A stretch of DNA of 64,000 nucleotides from Thermoplasmata archaeon (GCA_021802125.1 JAKAAX010000010.1:41503-105502), one strand, 5' to 3'. Positions 24,916 to 34,019 are shown, counted from the stretch's first letter. Translations and numbers: made by a program. Notes: a model not told the origin generated them from the sequence alone.

Positions 24916-25013
24916 CTCGTCCTCCCGGCCGCAGCCTCGGCTGCGGCGACGGCTCTTCTCGCTTGCGCGGCAGAGCGGAGGGCCCCCTCCGGCGGCCCTG
25001 CCGCCGAGCGAGC

Positions 25014-26507
25014 TCAGTCCTCGCCCTGAGGGCGGGTGAACGCGGGCTGACCGTCGAACTCCTGGAGACGCTCCAGGCCGATCCATCGGTGGTGCGCGCC
25101 CACCTTCTGGAAGAGCTCCAGGAGCGCGGGCTCGGACACCTCGCCCTTGCCGTCCTTGGCGAAGAACCGGCACTGCCAGTGGTCGACCACGTCGAGCATG
25201 GCGTCGCTGGGCGGGAAGACCCGGGTGCCCCGGTTCGAGATGCCGTGGAGGCTGAGCGAGGTCCCCTTCGTGAGCTCGACCAGGGCCTCCCCGAGCCGCT
25301 TCGAGTCGAGCGAGCTCTCCAGGAAGATGTCCACGCCGACGGTCCGTTGGGACTTTGCGACGACCAGGGCCGGGGTGGCCGGGACGGAGTGGAACTTCAG
25401 CGCGCGGTAGTCCCGTACGTGCCAGCCCTTGGGAGGGGCCTTCCCCAGGTTCTGGACGACGGCCTCCGCGAAGTCGGTGGTGCTCGCGGCGATCGCGTCC
25501 CCGACGACATCGCGCGTGGAGACCTTCCCCTCGGCGAGCGTCGAGACGACCGCGTTCTCGACCTTCGTCGCGATCTCGAACTCCTCCAGGTGGCGGAGCA
25601 GGAGCACCGCCGTCAGGATGAGCGCGGTGGGGTTGATCACGTTCTTCCCCGCGTACTTCGGCGCGGAGCCGTGGACCGCCTCGAAGATGCTCACGTGGTT
25701 GCCCAGGTTCGCGGAGGGGGCGAAGCCTAGCCCACCCACGAGGGCGCTCCCCTCGTCGCTGAGGATGTCGCCGTTCATGTTCGTCGTCACGATGACGTCG
25801 AACTGCTCGGGCGCCTTCACCAGCTGGTGGGCGCAGTTGTCGATGATGATGTGGTTCGCCTCGATGTCGGGGTACTCCTTCGCGATCTCCTCGAAGGTGC
25901 GCTTGAGGAGCCCCTCGGTGAACTTCAGGATGTTCGACTTCGTGGCGCAGTGGACCTTCTTCCGCCCCTCCGCCCGGGCCAGTTCGAAGGAGAGACGGAC
26001 GATCTTCTCGCACCCTTTGCGCGTGACGATCTTGAGCGCCTCCGCGACCCCGGGGGTCTCCAGGTACTCGATCCCGGCGTAGACGTCCTCGACGTTCTCC
26101 CGGACGATGACCAGGTCGACGCCCCGGCCGCTGAACGGCGTGCGGACCCCGGGCAGCTCCTTGACGGGACGGATGTTCGCGAAGGTCTCGAAGAGCTTGC
26201 GCAGCGTGACGTTCGCGCTCTTCTCCCCGAACCCGACGGGGGTCTCGAGGGGGCCCTTCAGGACCACGCGGGTCTTGCGGATCGATTCGATGGTCTCCGG
26301 CGGGACGCCCGAGGCCAGTCCGGCCTTGAAGACGGCCGCGCCGGCAAGACGCTCCTCCCACTCGATCGGGGCGCCCGCGGCCTCCAGGACCCGCCGCGTC
26401 GCCCGGACGATCTCCGGTCCGACGCCGTCACCTGGGATGACCGTGACCAGCTTCTTCCCGTTCGGTCCGACCGTGTAGGGCTTCCCGCGCGCGCCTGCGT
26501 CCGTCAC
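25014..26507 (-). CDS. icd: NADP-type isocitrate dehydrogenase with C-terminal extension
   Basis: 497 residues. It decarboxylates isocitrate to 2-oxoglutarate in the TCA cycle. The N-terminal VTVIPGDGVGPEIV, the substrate loop KGPLETPVGFGEKSANVTLR and the metal-binding NMNGDILSDEGSALVGGLG are typical of the IDH/IMDH superfamily. About 150 C-terminal residues beyond the usual end resemble the extra domain of Thermus-type enzymes of about 496 residues. The GTG at 26507 is chosen because GAGGAGGG lies just before it; TTG 26525 is also in frame. It follows purE by 24 bp in the same direction. Confidence 0.9.
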   Translation of the reverse strand: MTDAGARGKPYTVGPNGKKLVTVIPGDGVGPEIVRATRRVLEAAGAPIEWEERLAGAAVFKAGLASGVPPETIESIRKTRVVLKGPLETPVGFGEKSANVTLRKLFETFANIRPVKELPGVRTPFSGRGVDLVIVRENVEDVYAGIEYLETPGVAEALKIVTRKGCEKIVRLSFELARAEGRKKVHCATKSNILKFTEGLLKRTFEEIAKEYPDIEANHIIIDNCAHQLVKAPEQFDVIVTTNMNGDILSDEGSALVGGLGFAPSANLGNHVSIFEAVHGSAPKYAGKNVINPTALILTAVLLLRHLEEFEIATKVENAVVSTLAEGKVSTRDVVGDAIAASTTDFAEAVVQNLGKAPPKGWHVRDYRALKFHSVPATPALVVAKSQRTVGVDIFLESSLDSKRLGEALVELTKGTSLSLHGISNRGTRVFPPSDAMLDVVDHWQCRFFAKDGKGEVSEPALLELFQKVGAHHRWIGLERLQEFDGQPAFTRPQGED

Positions 26508-26531
26508 GACCCCTCCTCTCACCAACGTGGA

Positions 26532-27026
26532 TCAAGCGGCTTGCCGAGGGTCGGGATGGGCGAGGGCATCCTTGGTGAGGTTCTCGCGGTAGCGGCGGAC
26601 CGCTTCCCGGATCTCCGCGTGCTTGACCCCGAGGATCTCCGCGGCCAGCAGCGCGGCGTTGACGGGGCCGGACTTCCCTACGGCGAGGGTGCCGACCGGG
26701 ATGCCCGAGGGCATCTGGACGATGGAGAGGAGCGAGTCGAGGCCCTTGAACGCGGAGGTCTCGATGGGCACGCCAAGGACCGGGAGGACCGTGTGGGCCG
26801 CGGCGACCCCCGGAAGATGCGCCGCGCCCCCGGCGGCCGCGATCAGGACCTCCATCCCGCGCTTCTCCGCGCCCTTCACGTACTCCGCGAGCGCGTCCGG
26901 CGCGCGGTGGGCCGAGAGGACCCGCACCTCGTAGGAGACCTTGAGCGAGTCCAGTACCTTCGCGCCCGCTTCGAGCGTGGGCCAGTCGGATTTGGAGCCC
27001 ATGAGGATGCCAACAAGGGGCGACAT
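26532..27026 (-). CDS. purE: N5-carboxyaminoimidazole ribonucleotide mutase
   Basis: 164 residues, the usual PurE length. It moves the carboxyl of N5-CAIR to give CAIR in purine synthesis. The phosphate-binding ILMGSKSDWPT is at the N terminus, followed by VLSAHRAPD and AAAGGAAHLPGVAA; these fit class I PurE. The start ATG 27026 puts the first strand directly after the initiator; further upstream the frame runs into a non-homologous extension. A TATA-like CCTTAAAC near 27057-27064 gives a leader of about 8 nt. No purK is seen nearby. Confidence 0.92.
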   Translation of the reverse strand: MSPLVGILMGSKSDWPTLEAGAKVLDSLKVSYEVRVLSAHRAPDALAEYVKGAEKRGMEVLIAAAGGAAHLPGVAAAHTVLPVLGVPIETSAFKGLDSLLSIVQMPSGIPVGTLAVGKSGPVNAALLAAEILGVKHAEIREAVRRYRENLTKDALAHPDPRQAA

Positions 27027-27079
27027 GGTGGTTCGGGAGCCGACACCGGTGTTCGGTTTAAGGTGAACGGACGCTCCGG

Positions 27080-27523
27080 TTAGGCCCCCGTGCTCCCGAA
27101 CCCCCCGGTCCGGTCCGTGGTGACCTCCACCTTGCCCCACCGGAAGGCCGTCGGGGACTCGGGCACCACCCGGATCTGGGCGACCCGCTCGCCCGCGTGC
27201 AGCGTCCGGGGACCTCCGAAGAGGATGGCGAGCGGGACCTTCACTTCCAGCGGGTAGTCACGGTCGATGGTCCCTGGCGCGTTGACCATGATCACCCCCC
27301 GGGTCGAAAGCCCGCTCCGGGGCCGGATCTCCAGGAAGGTCCCAGGAGGGGCCCTCATCCGCAGCCCCGTCCGGACCAGGGTGACCTGCCCCGGGAGCAG
27401 CTCCGCGTCCTCGGCGGCGTAGAGGTCGAAGCACGCGCTCCCGGCGGTCGCCATCTCCGGCATCCGGGCGCCCGGGGCGTCCGGCATCCGCTCGAGGTCG
27501 ACGGAGAGGACCGTCGTCCGCAT
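27080..27523 (-). CDS. dut: Deoxyuridine 5'-triphosphate nucleotidohydrolase (trimeric dUTPase)
   Basis: 147 residues. It hydrolyses dUTP to dUMP, limiting uracil in DNA. The five dUTPase motifs can be followed: AGSACFDLYA (I), PRSGLSTRGV (II), GTIDRDYPLEV (III), the segment RVAQIRVVP (IV) and the flexible C-terminal GGFGSTG (V). Length and motif order fit the homotrimeric family. ATG 27523 starts 28 residues before motif I. Upstream to 27768 there is only the divergent promoter region of ubiD, with no gene. Confidence 0.92.
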   Translation of the reverse strand: MRTTVLSVDLERMPDAPGARMPEMATAGSACFDLYAAEDAELLPGQVTLVRTGLRMRAPPGTFLEIRPRSGLSTRGVIMVNAPGTIDRDYPLEVKVPLAILFGGPRTLHAGERVAQIRVVPESPTAFRWGKVEVTTDRTGGFGSTGA

Positions 27524-27768
27524 CTTCGTCGCGTGTCGCTTGGACGGGGCGGGGCGGGAAGGGGTCGCCCGGGACCCGCGGGGACCGGGGCTCCGACGAC
27601 GGGGCGGGGCTGGAGGCATCCCCCCGCCCCACCACCACCCTCCCCAAGTCGCTTGTGGACGGACGGCTTTCGGCGCGCCGGCGCCTCGGTGGTCCCCCTG
27701 GTCTCCGTTCAAATAGAGGGTCCCGCGTCCCGCTCGACCGCCCTTCGTTGCGGAGGGGGAGCGGGCCG

Positions 27769-29262
27769 ATGGCGTGGAAGGACCTGAAGGAGTTCCTCGA
27801 GGTCCTGGAGGGGAAGGGGGACCTTCTCCGGGTGAAGAGCCGCATCTCGCCGCGGCTCGAGATGAGCGAGATCGCTCAGCGCGCCCTCCGTGCGGACGGC
27901 CCCGCGCTCCTCTTCGAGAACGTCGAGGGTTCCTCCCTCCCCGTCGCGCTGAACGTCCTGGGGTCGCCCCGACGCATCGCGATGGCCCTGGGAGCGAGCT
28001 CGATCGAGGAACCGGCGGAGAAGATCCGCCGGCTCCTCCGCTTCCGCCCCCCCGCGGGGCTCGGAGCGATCCTCTCGGACCCGGGGGGAACGATCGAACA
28101 GCTCTCCCAGCTGAGGGCCCTCGCGCCCAAGCGGGTGAGCAAGGGCCCCTGTCAGGAGGAGGAGACCGACCGGCCGAACCTGGAGGAGCTCCCGATCATG
28201 ACCGGCTGGCCGAAGGACGGCGGGCCCACCATCACCTTCCCGCTCGTGGTGACGAAGAACCCCGAGACCGGGGACCAGGCCGTGGGCATCTACCGGCTCC
28301 AGCGCTACTCCTCGACGACCCTGGGGGCGCACTGGCAGACCCACCGCGCGGGGGCGGAGAACTTCCGTCGCTACCAGCGTCGCGGCGAGAAGATGCCCGT
28401 CGCAGTGGTGATCGGCGCCGACCCCACCACCGTGTTCGCCGGGCTCGCCCCCGTCCCGGAGGGGATCAGCCGGTTCGCCTTCGCGGGGTTCCTCCGGGGC
28501 GAGAGCCTGCCGCTCGTTCCCTGCCGGACGGTGCCCCTGGAGGTCCCGGCCGCTTCGGAGATCGTGCTCGAGGGCTGGGTCGACCCGAAGGAGACCCACC
28601 TGGAGGGGCCTTTCGGCGACCACACCGGCTGCTACTCGCTCGCGGAGAACTTCCCGGTCATCCACGTCACCCACCTCACGCGCCGCTCCCGACCGGTCTT
28701 CCTCTCGACCGTCACGGGGAAGCCCCCGACGGAGGACGCGGTGTTGGGACAGGCGGTGACCCGCCTCTTCCTCCCCGTGGTCCAGGCCGTCCTGCCCGAG
28801 ATCGTCGACCTGGACCTCCCGCAGGAGGGGATCCTGATCAACGTGGCCATCGTCTCGATCCGCAAGAGCTACCCCCAGCACGCGCGGAAGGTGATGCACG
28901 CGATCTGGGGGCTCGGCCAGATGATGTTCACGCGCTACATCGTGGTCGTGGACCACGACGTGGACCCCCACGACCACCGGGAGGTCCTCTACCGCGTGGG
29001 CCTCCAGGCCGACCCGCAGGAGGACTTCGAGCACGTGTTCGGACCCGTGGACCAGCTCTCCGTCTCCAACCGCGTGGAGAACCAGGGAGGCAAGGTGGGC
29101 ATCGACGCGACGAAGAAGTGGAAGGAGGAGGGCTATCCCCGGGCGTGGCCCGAGGAGGCGCGGATGGACCCGGCCGTCGTCGCCAAGGTCGACGCCCTCC
29201 TCCGGTCCGACCCTGACCTCGCCCGGCTTCGACCCTCCTCCCCGCCCAACGCCAGGTCGTGA
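27769..29262 (+). CDS. ubiD: UbiD-family decarboxylase
   Basis: 497 residues. UbiD enzymes use prenylated FMN to decarboxylate aromatic or unsaturated acids, in quinone synthesis on the 4-hydroxybenzoate (or futalosine-derived) precursor. Typical blocks are DLKEFLEVLEGKGDL at the N terminus, the PIMTGWPKDGGPTIT region, EGPFGDHTGCYS and TGKPPTEDAVLGQA. The start is set by GGAGGGGG seven bases upstream and by the DL(R/K)EFL N terminus; a TATA-like TCAAATAG lies near 27712-27719. It overlaps ubiA by 4 bp, which supports a quinone role. No UbiX flavin prenyltransferase gene is in the window. Confidence 0.9.
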   Translation: MAWKDLKEFLEVLEGKGDLLRVKSRISPRLEMSEIAQRALRADGPALLFENVEGSSLPVALNVLGSPRRIAMALGASSIEEPAEKIRRLLRFRPPAGLGAILSDPGGTIEQLSQLRALAPKRVSKGPCQEEETDRPNLEELPIMTGWPKDGGPTITFPLVVTKNPETGDQAVGIYRLQRYSSTTLGAHWQTHRAGAENFRRYQRRGEKMPVAVVIGADPTTVFAGLAPVPEGISRFAFAGFLRGESLPLVPCRTVPLEVPAASEIVLEGWVDPKETHLEGPFGDHTGCYSLAENFPVIHVTHLTRRSRPVFLSTVTGKPPTEDAVLGQAVTRLFLPVVQAVLPEIVDLDLPQEGILINVAIVSIRKSYPQHARKVMHAIWGLGQMMFTRYIVVVDHDVDPHDHREVLYRVGLQADPQEDFEHVFGPVDQLSVSNRVENQGGKVGIDATKKWKEEGYPRAWPEEARMDPAVVAKVDALLRSDPDLARLRPSSPPNARS

Positions 29263-30155
29263 CGGACGGGGTCGGGGCCCCGTCGCGGGGCGTCGGGGCG
29301 GGCGGGAAGCTCAAGGCCCTCTCTCAGCTCCTGACGGTCCCGAACCTGGGGCTCAACCTGTTCTTCGTCGTCGGGTTCCTCCTCGTCGTCCTCCGGGGGC
29401 AGCCCGACTGGAGGCTCGCGGCCCTGGTCCTCCTCGCCTTCATCGGCGCCCGGAACGCGGGCCACGCGTTCAACCAGATCGTCGACCGAGAGCTCGACGC
29501 CAAGAACCCCCGGACCCGGGACCGGCCCCTGGTGACCGGCGCGCTCTCGACGCGCACCGCCGGGGTCGTGGTGCTCCTCAACGTGGGGCTCTTCTTCGTG
29601 GCGGCGGCCCTCATCGACCTCTGGCTGACGCTGCTCGCGGTGCCGGCGCTGGGGCTCGTCCTCGGCTACTCCTACACCAAGCGCTACACCCCCGCCACCA
29701 CGGTCCTGCTGGGGGCGGTCCAGTCGCTCATCCCGGCCGCGGTGTACCTCGCCGTCGAGGGGAGGATGCCCCTCCCCGCGTGGGTCGCCGCGGGAGCGAT
29801 GCTCCTTTTCGGCACGGCCTTCGAGTCGGTCCACTCGCTCGGCGACCTGGAGTCGGACCGGGAGCACGGGCTCCGGTCGTTGCCGTTGAGCGTCGGCGCC
29901 GCGCGGGTACCCTACCTGGTCGGCGGGCTGCTCGTCGGGGCGCTGGCGCTGCTGCTCGCCTTCCTCTGGGCCACGCTCGGGGAGACCCTCTGGCTCCTTC
30001 CGATCGGGGTCGGCATGGGGGCCCTCGTGGTCCTGGAGTTCCGGGGTCTGCTGCGCGGACGGGAGAGGCTCCTGCGGCTCTTCCGCCTGCACTTCGTGAT
30101 GGGAGCTTGGTTCCTTCTGGGAGTCGTACTATTTTACATCTCAACTCAAATCTAA
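29259..30155 (+). CDS. ubiA: UbiA-family prenyltransferase
   Basis: 298 residues with about eight membrane helices. It attaches a polyprenyl chain to an aromatic acceptor in the membrane. The first Asp-rich motif is NQIVDRELDAKNPRTRDRPL and the second region is GDLESDREHG, both facing the active site. The GTG start overlaps the ubiD stop (GTGA), so the two are coupled and probably work in succession on the same quinone precursor. The acceptor (4-hydroxybenzoate, a futalosine product or another) cannot be fixed from the sequence. Confidence 0.9.
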   Translation: MTDGVGAPSRGVGAGGKLKALSQLLTVPNLGLNLFFVVGFLLVVLRGQPDWRLAALVLLAFIGARNAGHAFNQIVDRELDAKNPRTRDRPLVTGALSTRTAGVVVLLNVGLFFVAAALIDLWLTLLAVPALGLVLGYSYTKRYTPATTVLLGAVQSLIPAAVYLAVEGRMPLPAWVAAGAMLLFGTAFESVHSLGDLESDREHGLRSLPLSVGAARVPYLVGGLLVGALALLLAFLWATLGETLWLLPIGVGMGALVVLEFRGLLRGRERLLRLFRLHFVMGAWFLLGVVLFYISTQI

Positions 30156-30296
30156 GCAAAATCAGAAGTTCTTGCGAGAAACCTAGGGTACTGGGTGGCT
30201 TTCGCACCGGAACACCGCCAATCGTCCCGTGTACTATCTATACCTCCCGTCCCCGGCCCGTTAAATACCGCCTTAAAGTGGGGACCTCGAGGGGAC

Positions 30297-30632
30297 ATGC
30301 CGCAGGTGATGATAGGACTCTCCGGCAAAGACTACAAGACGACGACCGACGTGTGGCGACTGGCTAAGCGCTCGCTGAACCCCATGGTTCGGCGTAGGAT
30401 CGGATGGCGGGGACGCTCGAGCCTGCTCCGGGAGTTCATGCTCTACGGGTTCGAGCTCGCGAGCCAGAACCCCGAGAGCTTCCTCCGAGTTGTCCGCGAC
30501 AACCACGACCCCCTTTTCGGGAGGAAGGGTCGGAAGGACGCGGGCGCGGAGCGGCGCGAGACGCTCCTGAACGCCTGGCAGAGCTACTTCCCGTCCCAGG
30601 AGAAGTCGACCCGGGCTCGGAAGGCCAGCTAG
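30297..30632 (+). CDS. Small hypothetical protein, helical
   Basis: 111 residues, rich in Arg and Lys, starting MPQVMIGLSGKDYK. Helices are likely around RSSLLREFMLYGFELASQ and ERRETLLNAWQSYF. There is no membrane segment or known motif. Two AT-rich elements, TTAAATAC at 30261-30268 and CTTAAAG near 30272, lie 20-32 bp upstream and support this ATG over an in-frame one at 30195. It stands alone between ubiA and arcS. Function unknown. Confidence 0.55.
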   Translation: MPQVMIGLSGKDYKTTTDVWRLAKRSLNPMVRRRIGWRGRSSLLREFMLYGFELASQNPESFLRVVRDNHDPLFGRKGRKDAGAERRETLLNAWQSYFPSQEKSTRARKAS

Positions 30633-30749
30633 GCCCACTCCCAAGTTCGGACGACCTCTCCCAACCTGTTCCGAGATGGGGGCCCAGGGGGGGCCCCCTC
30701 TCCGCCCGCCTTCCAAGAGCTTCAAGCCCCTTCGTGCTGACCCTGCTCC

Positions 30750-32612
30750 ATGCGCTCTCTACTGAGGTCCGACGGGGCCGCCTTCGTCGGAGAAGGCACC
30801 GTGGGGGGCCTGCGGCTCGCGCTGCCCGGGCTGCTCTTCGCCTCCCCCCGTGGCTCCCCTCCGCTCGAGCTCCCCCCGGGGGCCGCGAGGCTGGAGGAGC
30901 GCGACCCGTCCGGCGGGATGCGGAGGGCCCTTCGGCTCGCCCAGGGGACGGAGGCGCTCGACCTCCAGTTCGCCGTCGCCACCCCCGAGGTCGCCGGAGG
31001 GGAGGAGGCCCTGCTCGAGATGGCCCCGCGCGTCGTCGGAGCGCGGACGCCGCTCTCCGCGTCCGCTCAAGCGCAGCTCCGGCAAGGCGCGTACGACCTG
31101 GTGGTCTGGCTCAACGCCCGCGCGGCGTGGACCGACAGCGAACGCTTCGTGCGGGAGGCGATCGAACTGCGGGAGGTCGCCGGACCGGCCCCGATGATCT
31201 GGGCGCCCCGGGTGGCGACCCCCGGACGGCTCTCCGAGCTCTACGCGCTCGGGCTTGACCTCCTCGACTCCACCGAGGGGCTCTTCGCCATGGCCGACGG
31301 AGCGTTCCTCTCCGCGGACGCGGAGGGACTGGAGGAGGCCGTCGGGGAGGGGCGGACCCTCGTCGAGCGCGGGAAGGCGCTGGCGGGGGACTACCTCTCC
31401 GAGCTCGCCCTGGTCCGACGGTATGCCCGGGCGGGGCGTCTGCGGGAGCTCGTCGAGGCCCGGCTCGTGCCCGAGCCGAAGCGCGGGGAGGTCCTGCGGT
31501 ACTTCGACGGGATAGGGGGCCCCTTCCAGGAGGCCCACACCCCGATCGTGGGCTCGGGGACCCGGCCCTACACCACGAAGGAGGCGCTCCGCCGACCGGA
31601 GGTGGAGAGGTTCCGGCGCCGTCTGCTCACGCGCTACCGACCGCCTCCCTCGAAGCGGACGCTCCTGCTCGTGCCCTGCTCCATGACCAAGCCCTACGCC
31701 AACTCGCCCAGCCACCGCCGCATCGCCCACGCGATCGAGGGCGTCCCGGGGGGCATGGGCATCCACTGGGGTTCCGTGACCTCCCCGCTCGGGATCGTCC
31801 CCCGCGAGCTCGAGAGCTTCTACCCGGCGCGGAACTACGACATCCCGGTCACCGGCAGCTGGGACGAGGACGAGCGCGGATGGGTGCGGGAGGCGCTGGG
31901 GCACCTGCAGCGGAGCGGAAGCTACGAGCACACGGTCGTGCACCTCCCTCGAGAGGAGTACCGGTGGCTCGAGGACCTCCTGCCTCCCGAGAAGGTCCCA
32001 TGGACGGTGGAGGGCGGCTCGACCACCTCGGGGGCCTCCCTCGCCCATCTCGCGAGCGCCCTGCACGCCGCGCACGCCTCGGGGGTGCGGGGGCCTCCGG
32101 GAGGACCGTTGGCGCGGGTCCGGGAGGAGCTGCGGTCGATCGCCCAGTTCCAGTTCGGGGCCCCGATGGCCGACCGCCTCTTCGAGGACGGGGTCCGCCT
32201 GATGGGCCGTCCCTGGTTCCAGCACCTCTTCTCCCCCGCCAAGGAGGACCTCGCCACGTGGAGGGAGGAGGTCGGGCTCTGGCGCCTCACGGTCCCGGGA
32301 GCACGGAAGGTCCTCGCGGAGGCGCGAGGGAGCCGGGTGCAGGTCCGCCCCGGGGTCGAGCTGCGAGGCGACCTCTTCGCCCCGGGCGTCCTGGAGGCCG
32401 ACCCCGAGCTGCGCATCGGGGACGACGTGATCCTCGTGCGGAACGGCGAGGTGCTTGGTGTGGGCGAGGCCCGCGTCCCCGGGCCCTGGATGGGCCGCCT
32501 ACCCCGGGGCCTGGTGGTGAAGGTGAGGCACCGCGCTCACGGGGAGGGACGGGCCGGTGCGACGGACGCCTCCGAGCCCGCCCCGGCGGACGCTCCCCGA
32601 ACGGCCGGTTGA
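30750..32612 (+). CDS. arcS: Archaeosine synthase
   Basis: 620 residues. ArcS acts on preQ0 at position 15 of archaeal tRNAs in making archaeosine. The N-terminal 260 residues are a TGT-like barrel domain; the core motif LLVPCSMTKPYANSPSHR at about residues 307-324 is diagnostic of ArcS; the C terminus (about 530-600, with RVQVRPGVELRGDLFAPGV) is a PUA RNA-binding domain. The last 20 residues are a low-complexity tail. The stop lies 29 bp before a tRNA-Val gene on the same strand. Partner enzymes (TgtA, queuosine precursors) are not in the window. Confidence 0.88.
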   Translation: MRSLLRSDGAAFVGEGTVGGLRLALPGLLFASPRGSPPLELPPGAARLEERDPSGGMRRALRLAQGTEALDLQFAVATPEVAGGEEALLEMAPRVVGARTPLSASAQAQLRQGAYDLVVWLNARAAWTDSERFVREAIELREVAGPAPMIWAPRVATPGRLSELYALGLDLLDSTEGLFAMADGAFLSADAEGLEEAVGEGRTLVERGKALAGDYLSELALVRRYARAGRLRELVEARLVPEPKRGEVLRYFDGIGGPFQEAHTPIVGSGTRPYTTKEALRRPEVERFRRRLLTRYRPPPSKRTLLLVPCSMTKPYANSPSHRRIAHAIEGVPGGMGIHWGSVTSPLGIVPRELESFYPARNYDIPVTGSWDEDERGWVREALGHLQRSGSYEHTVVHLPREEYRWLEDLLPPEKVPWTVEGGSTTSGASLAHLASALHAAHASGVRGPPGGPLARVREELRSIAQFQFGAPMADRLFEDGVRLMGRPWFQHLFSPAKEDLATWREEVGLWRLTVPGARKVLAEARGSRVQVRPGVELRGDLFAPGVLEADPELRIGDDVILVRNGEVLGVGEARVPGPWMGRLPRGLVVKVRHRAHGEGRAGATDASEPAPADAPRTAG

Positions 32613-32641
32613 AGTACCGGGTCCGCCCCTGCCCGGTCCGA

Positions 32642-32714
32642 GGGCCGGTAGTCCAGGGGTGAAGACGGCGCGCTTACAACGCGCAGATCGGCGGTTCGAA
32701 TCCGCCCCGGCCCA
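32642..32714 (+). tRNA. tRNA-Val (anticodon UAC)
   Basis: A complete 73-nt cloverleaf: 7-bp acceptor GGGCCGG/CCGGCCC with discriminator A, D arm GTC/GAC, anticodon stem GCGCG/CGCGC with loop CTTACAA (anticodon TAC, valine), and T arm GGCGG-TTCGAAT-CCGCC. CCA is not encoded. There is no intron. Its 3' end is the sequence that recurs seven more times over the next 7.2 kb, so it is the probable original attachment site of the island. Confidence 0.95.
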
Positions 32715-32802
32715 TGAGGGACGCAAACCGGTGCACTAGCGAGTCCGGCCGGCCCATTGTGACCCGTATCGAACGTTTCAGATCCAGATCGTGACAACAG
32801 CC

Positions 32803-33150
32803 CTAGCGCGCACGTCTCCCTGGGAACCATCTGTCGTAGGCAGGGTGGTCCACGATGTCGAGCAAGATGACCGCGCCGTTGGCAATAGTGTAGAAACAAC
32901 GGTGAAATGCGGCCAGGTCCGCGCAATAGAGATTGGCGACCGCGTACCTCTCCCGAAAGTACGTCGGAATGAAGGGCTGCCGTACTACCTCGCCCCACTG
33001 CGCGTCGCTCCGGAGGCGAGAGATACATGCTTGCAAACTCTTCCAGACGGCTTGGGCAGGCTGCCGCCCTTGCTGAGCGAGGGCCTCCCAGGAGTCATAC
33101 GAGGATTGCACCTCCTCATGAATGAGGATCGAGTCGGGCCGGAATGGCAT
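32803..33150 (-). CDS. RelE/HigB-like toxin candidate
   Basis: 115 residues from ATG 33150 (a TTG at 33156 is also possible). The pattern of an N-terminal helix (SYDSWEALAQQ), a second long helix (VWKSLQACISRL) and a beta sheet near the end (ANLYCADLAAFHRCFYTIANGAVILLDIVDH) fits the RelE/HigB mRNA-interferase fold. It follows the winged-helix gene upstream with a 9-bp gap, in the order antitoxin then toxin. Catalytic residues cannot be assigned by eye, so toxin activity is inferred from fold and pairing. Confidence 0.6.
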   Translation of the reverse strand: MPFRPDSILIHEEVQSSYDSWEALAQQGRQPAQAVWKSLQACISRLRSDAQWGEVVRQPFIPTYFRERYAVANLYCADLAAFHRCFYTIANGAVILLDIVDHPAYDRWFPGRRAR

Positions 33151-33159
33151 GCCCAACCC

Positions 33160-33438
33160 TCAGACTCTCTTTCCTTTCGCTAGGCTGCGAAGTAGGCTTG
33201 GGCTCGTCGTGTGAGTCCACTGGATCCCCTTTGACCCCTCGATGGCCAGCCTGAGGTCAAAGCAGAACTGGAGCGCACGGTTGAGGCGAGCTCGGCTCGT
33301 GGTGTGCCCGGATTCCTGGAGCCTTTCCAGGATCCAATTGCGACTGACGGGATCCCCCGCTTCTGCGAGGAGCGACATCACGACCTCGGTCGTCCCCAAC
33401 GTGATGTCCACTCGGACCGCATGACGAGAGAGCGCCAT
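33160..33438 (-). CDS. Winged-helix/HTH protein, probable antitoxin partner
   Basis: 92 residues. A helix-turn-helix pattern is visible around TTEVVMSLLAEAGDPVSRNWILERLQ with a wing-like end (IQWTHTTS). It probably binds DNA and represses the two-gene unit with the RelE-like gene downstream. A TATA-like ATATCTTA at about 33461-33468, 27 bp upstream of the ATG at 33438, predicts a leaderless transcript. RelE toxins are more often paired with RHH or Xre antitoxins, so the pairing is slightly unusual. Confidence 0.55.
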   Translation of the reverse strand: MALSRHAVRVDITLGTTEVVMSLLAEAGDPVSRNWILERLQESGHTTSRARLNRALQFCFDLRLAIEGSKGIQWTHTTSPSLLRSLAKGKRV

Positions 33439-33579
33439 ACTCTCTAGAAGATGTACACCCTGATAAGATATTGTAGTCCCAACAATCGGGCGCTATCCTC
33501 AATCTGACCTGCCGGGACCCCCTCAGTTTGTTCATTCGGGGACGCAGTCATTACCTCGTGCCTCTGTGAGGGCCACCGG

Positions 33580-33978
33580 ATGCCGAGCCTGGCGAAGGAT
33601 CACTACCGGACGGCAAGACTCCTCGCTTCCACCCTCCTGCTTCTATTCCTTGCCGCGATTCTCACCGCGCTCGCGATAACGCTCTGGTCGGTCGCGCTTC
33701 CCGTCAAGTTGCTCGCCGGAGCGCTTGTCGCTCCCGTCATCGCCTTGTCAGCCCTCTTCCTCGTTCTCGAGCTCCGTCAGCGGCCCCGGGGCTTCCTCGG
33801 TGCGGCTGCCCTCGGGCTGGTCGGAATCGTCCTGCGCCTCATCATCAATACCCAGCCACAGTTCGAGGTTGGGGGCGGTCTTCCAATCGCGGTGACGGTG
33901 GGGTATCTGAGCCTCGGAATCTCGGTTGTCGGATCCAGCCTCTGGGCGTACGTACGGCTCTCTCGCAATCGAAGTTGA
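33580..33978 (+). CDS. Small integral membrane protein
   Basis: 132 residues with four hydrophobic segments (about 16-36, 44-63, 73-90 and 100-122) joined by short loops. The N terminus is basic and the C terminus ends RLSRNRS. No family recognised. It lies in the first module of the tRNA-Val island, divergent from the toxin-antitoxin pair, and its stop abuts the first boundary repeat with no gap. Base composition is slightly less GC-rich than the housekeeping genes. It might be an immunity, transport or small-molecule channel protein; nothing in the sequence decides. Confidence 0.65.
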   Translation: MPSLAKDHYRTARLLASTLLLLFLAAILTALAITLWSVALPVKLLAGALVAPVIALSALFLVLELRQRPRGFLGAAALGLVGIVLRLIINTQPQFEVGGGLPIAVTVGYLSLGISVVGSSLWAYVRLSRNRS

Positions 33979-34019
33979 GGGGACTCGAACCGGTTTACTT
34001 GTGGGTCCGCCCCGGCCCA
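33979..34019 (+). repeat. Cassette boundary repeat R1 (tRNA-Val 3'-end-like, type A)
   Basis: A 41-bp unit ending TCCGCCCCGGCCCA, identical to the last 14 nt of the tRNA-Val gene. It matches R4a (36562-36602) at 40 of 41 positions. Its first half, GGACTCGAACC, looks like the reverse complement of a tRNA T arm. It begins directly after the stop codon of the membrane-protein gene. Confidence 0.75.
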
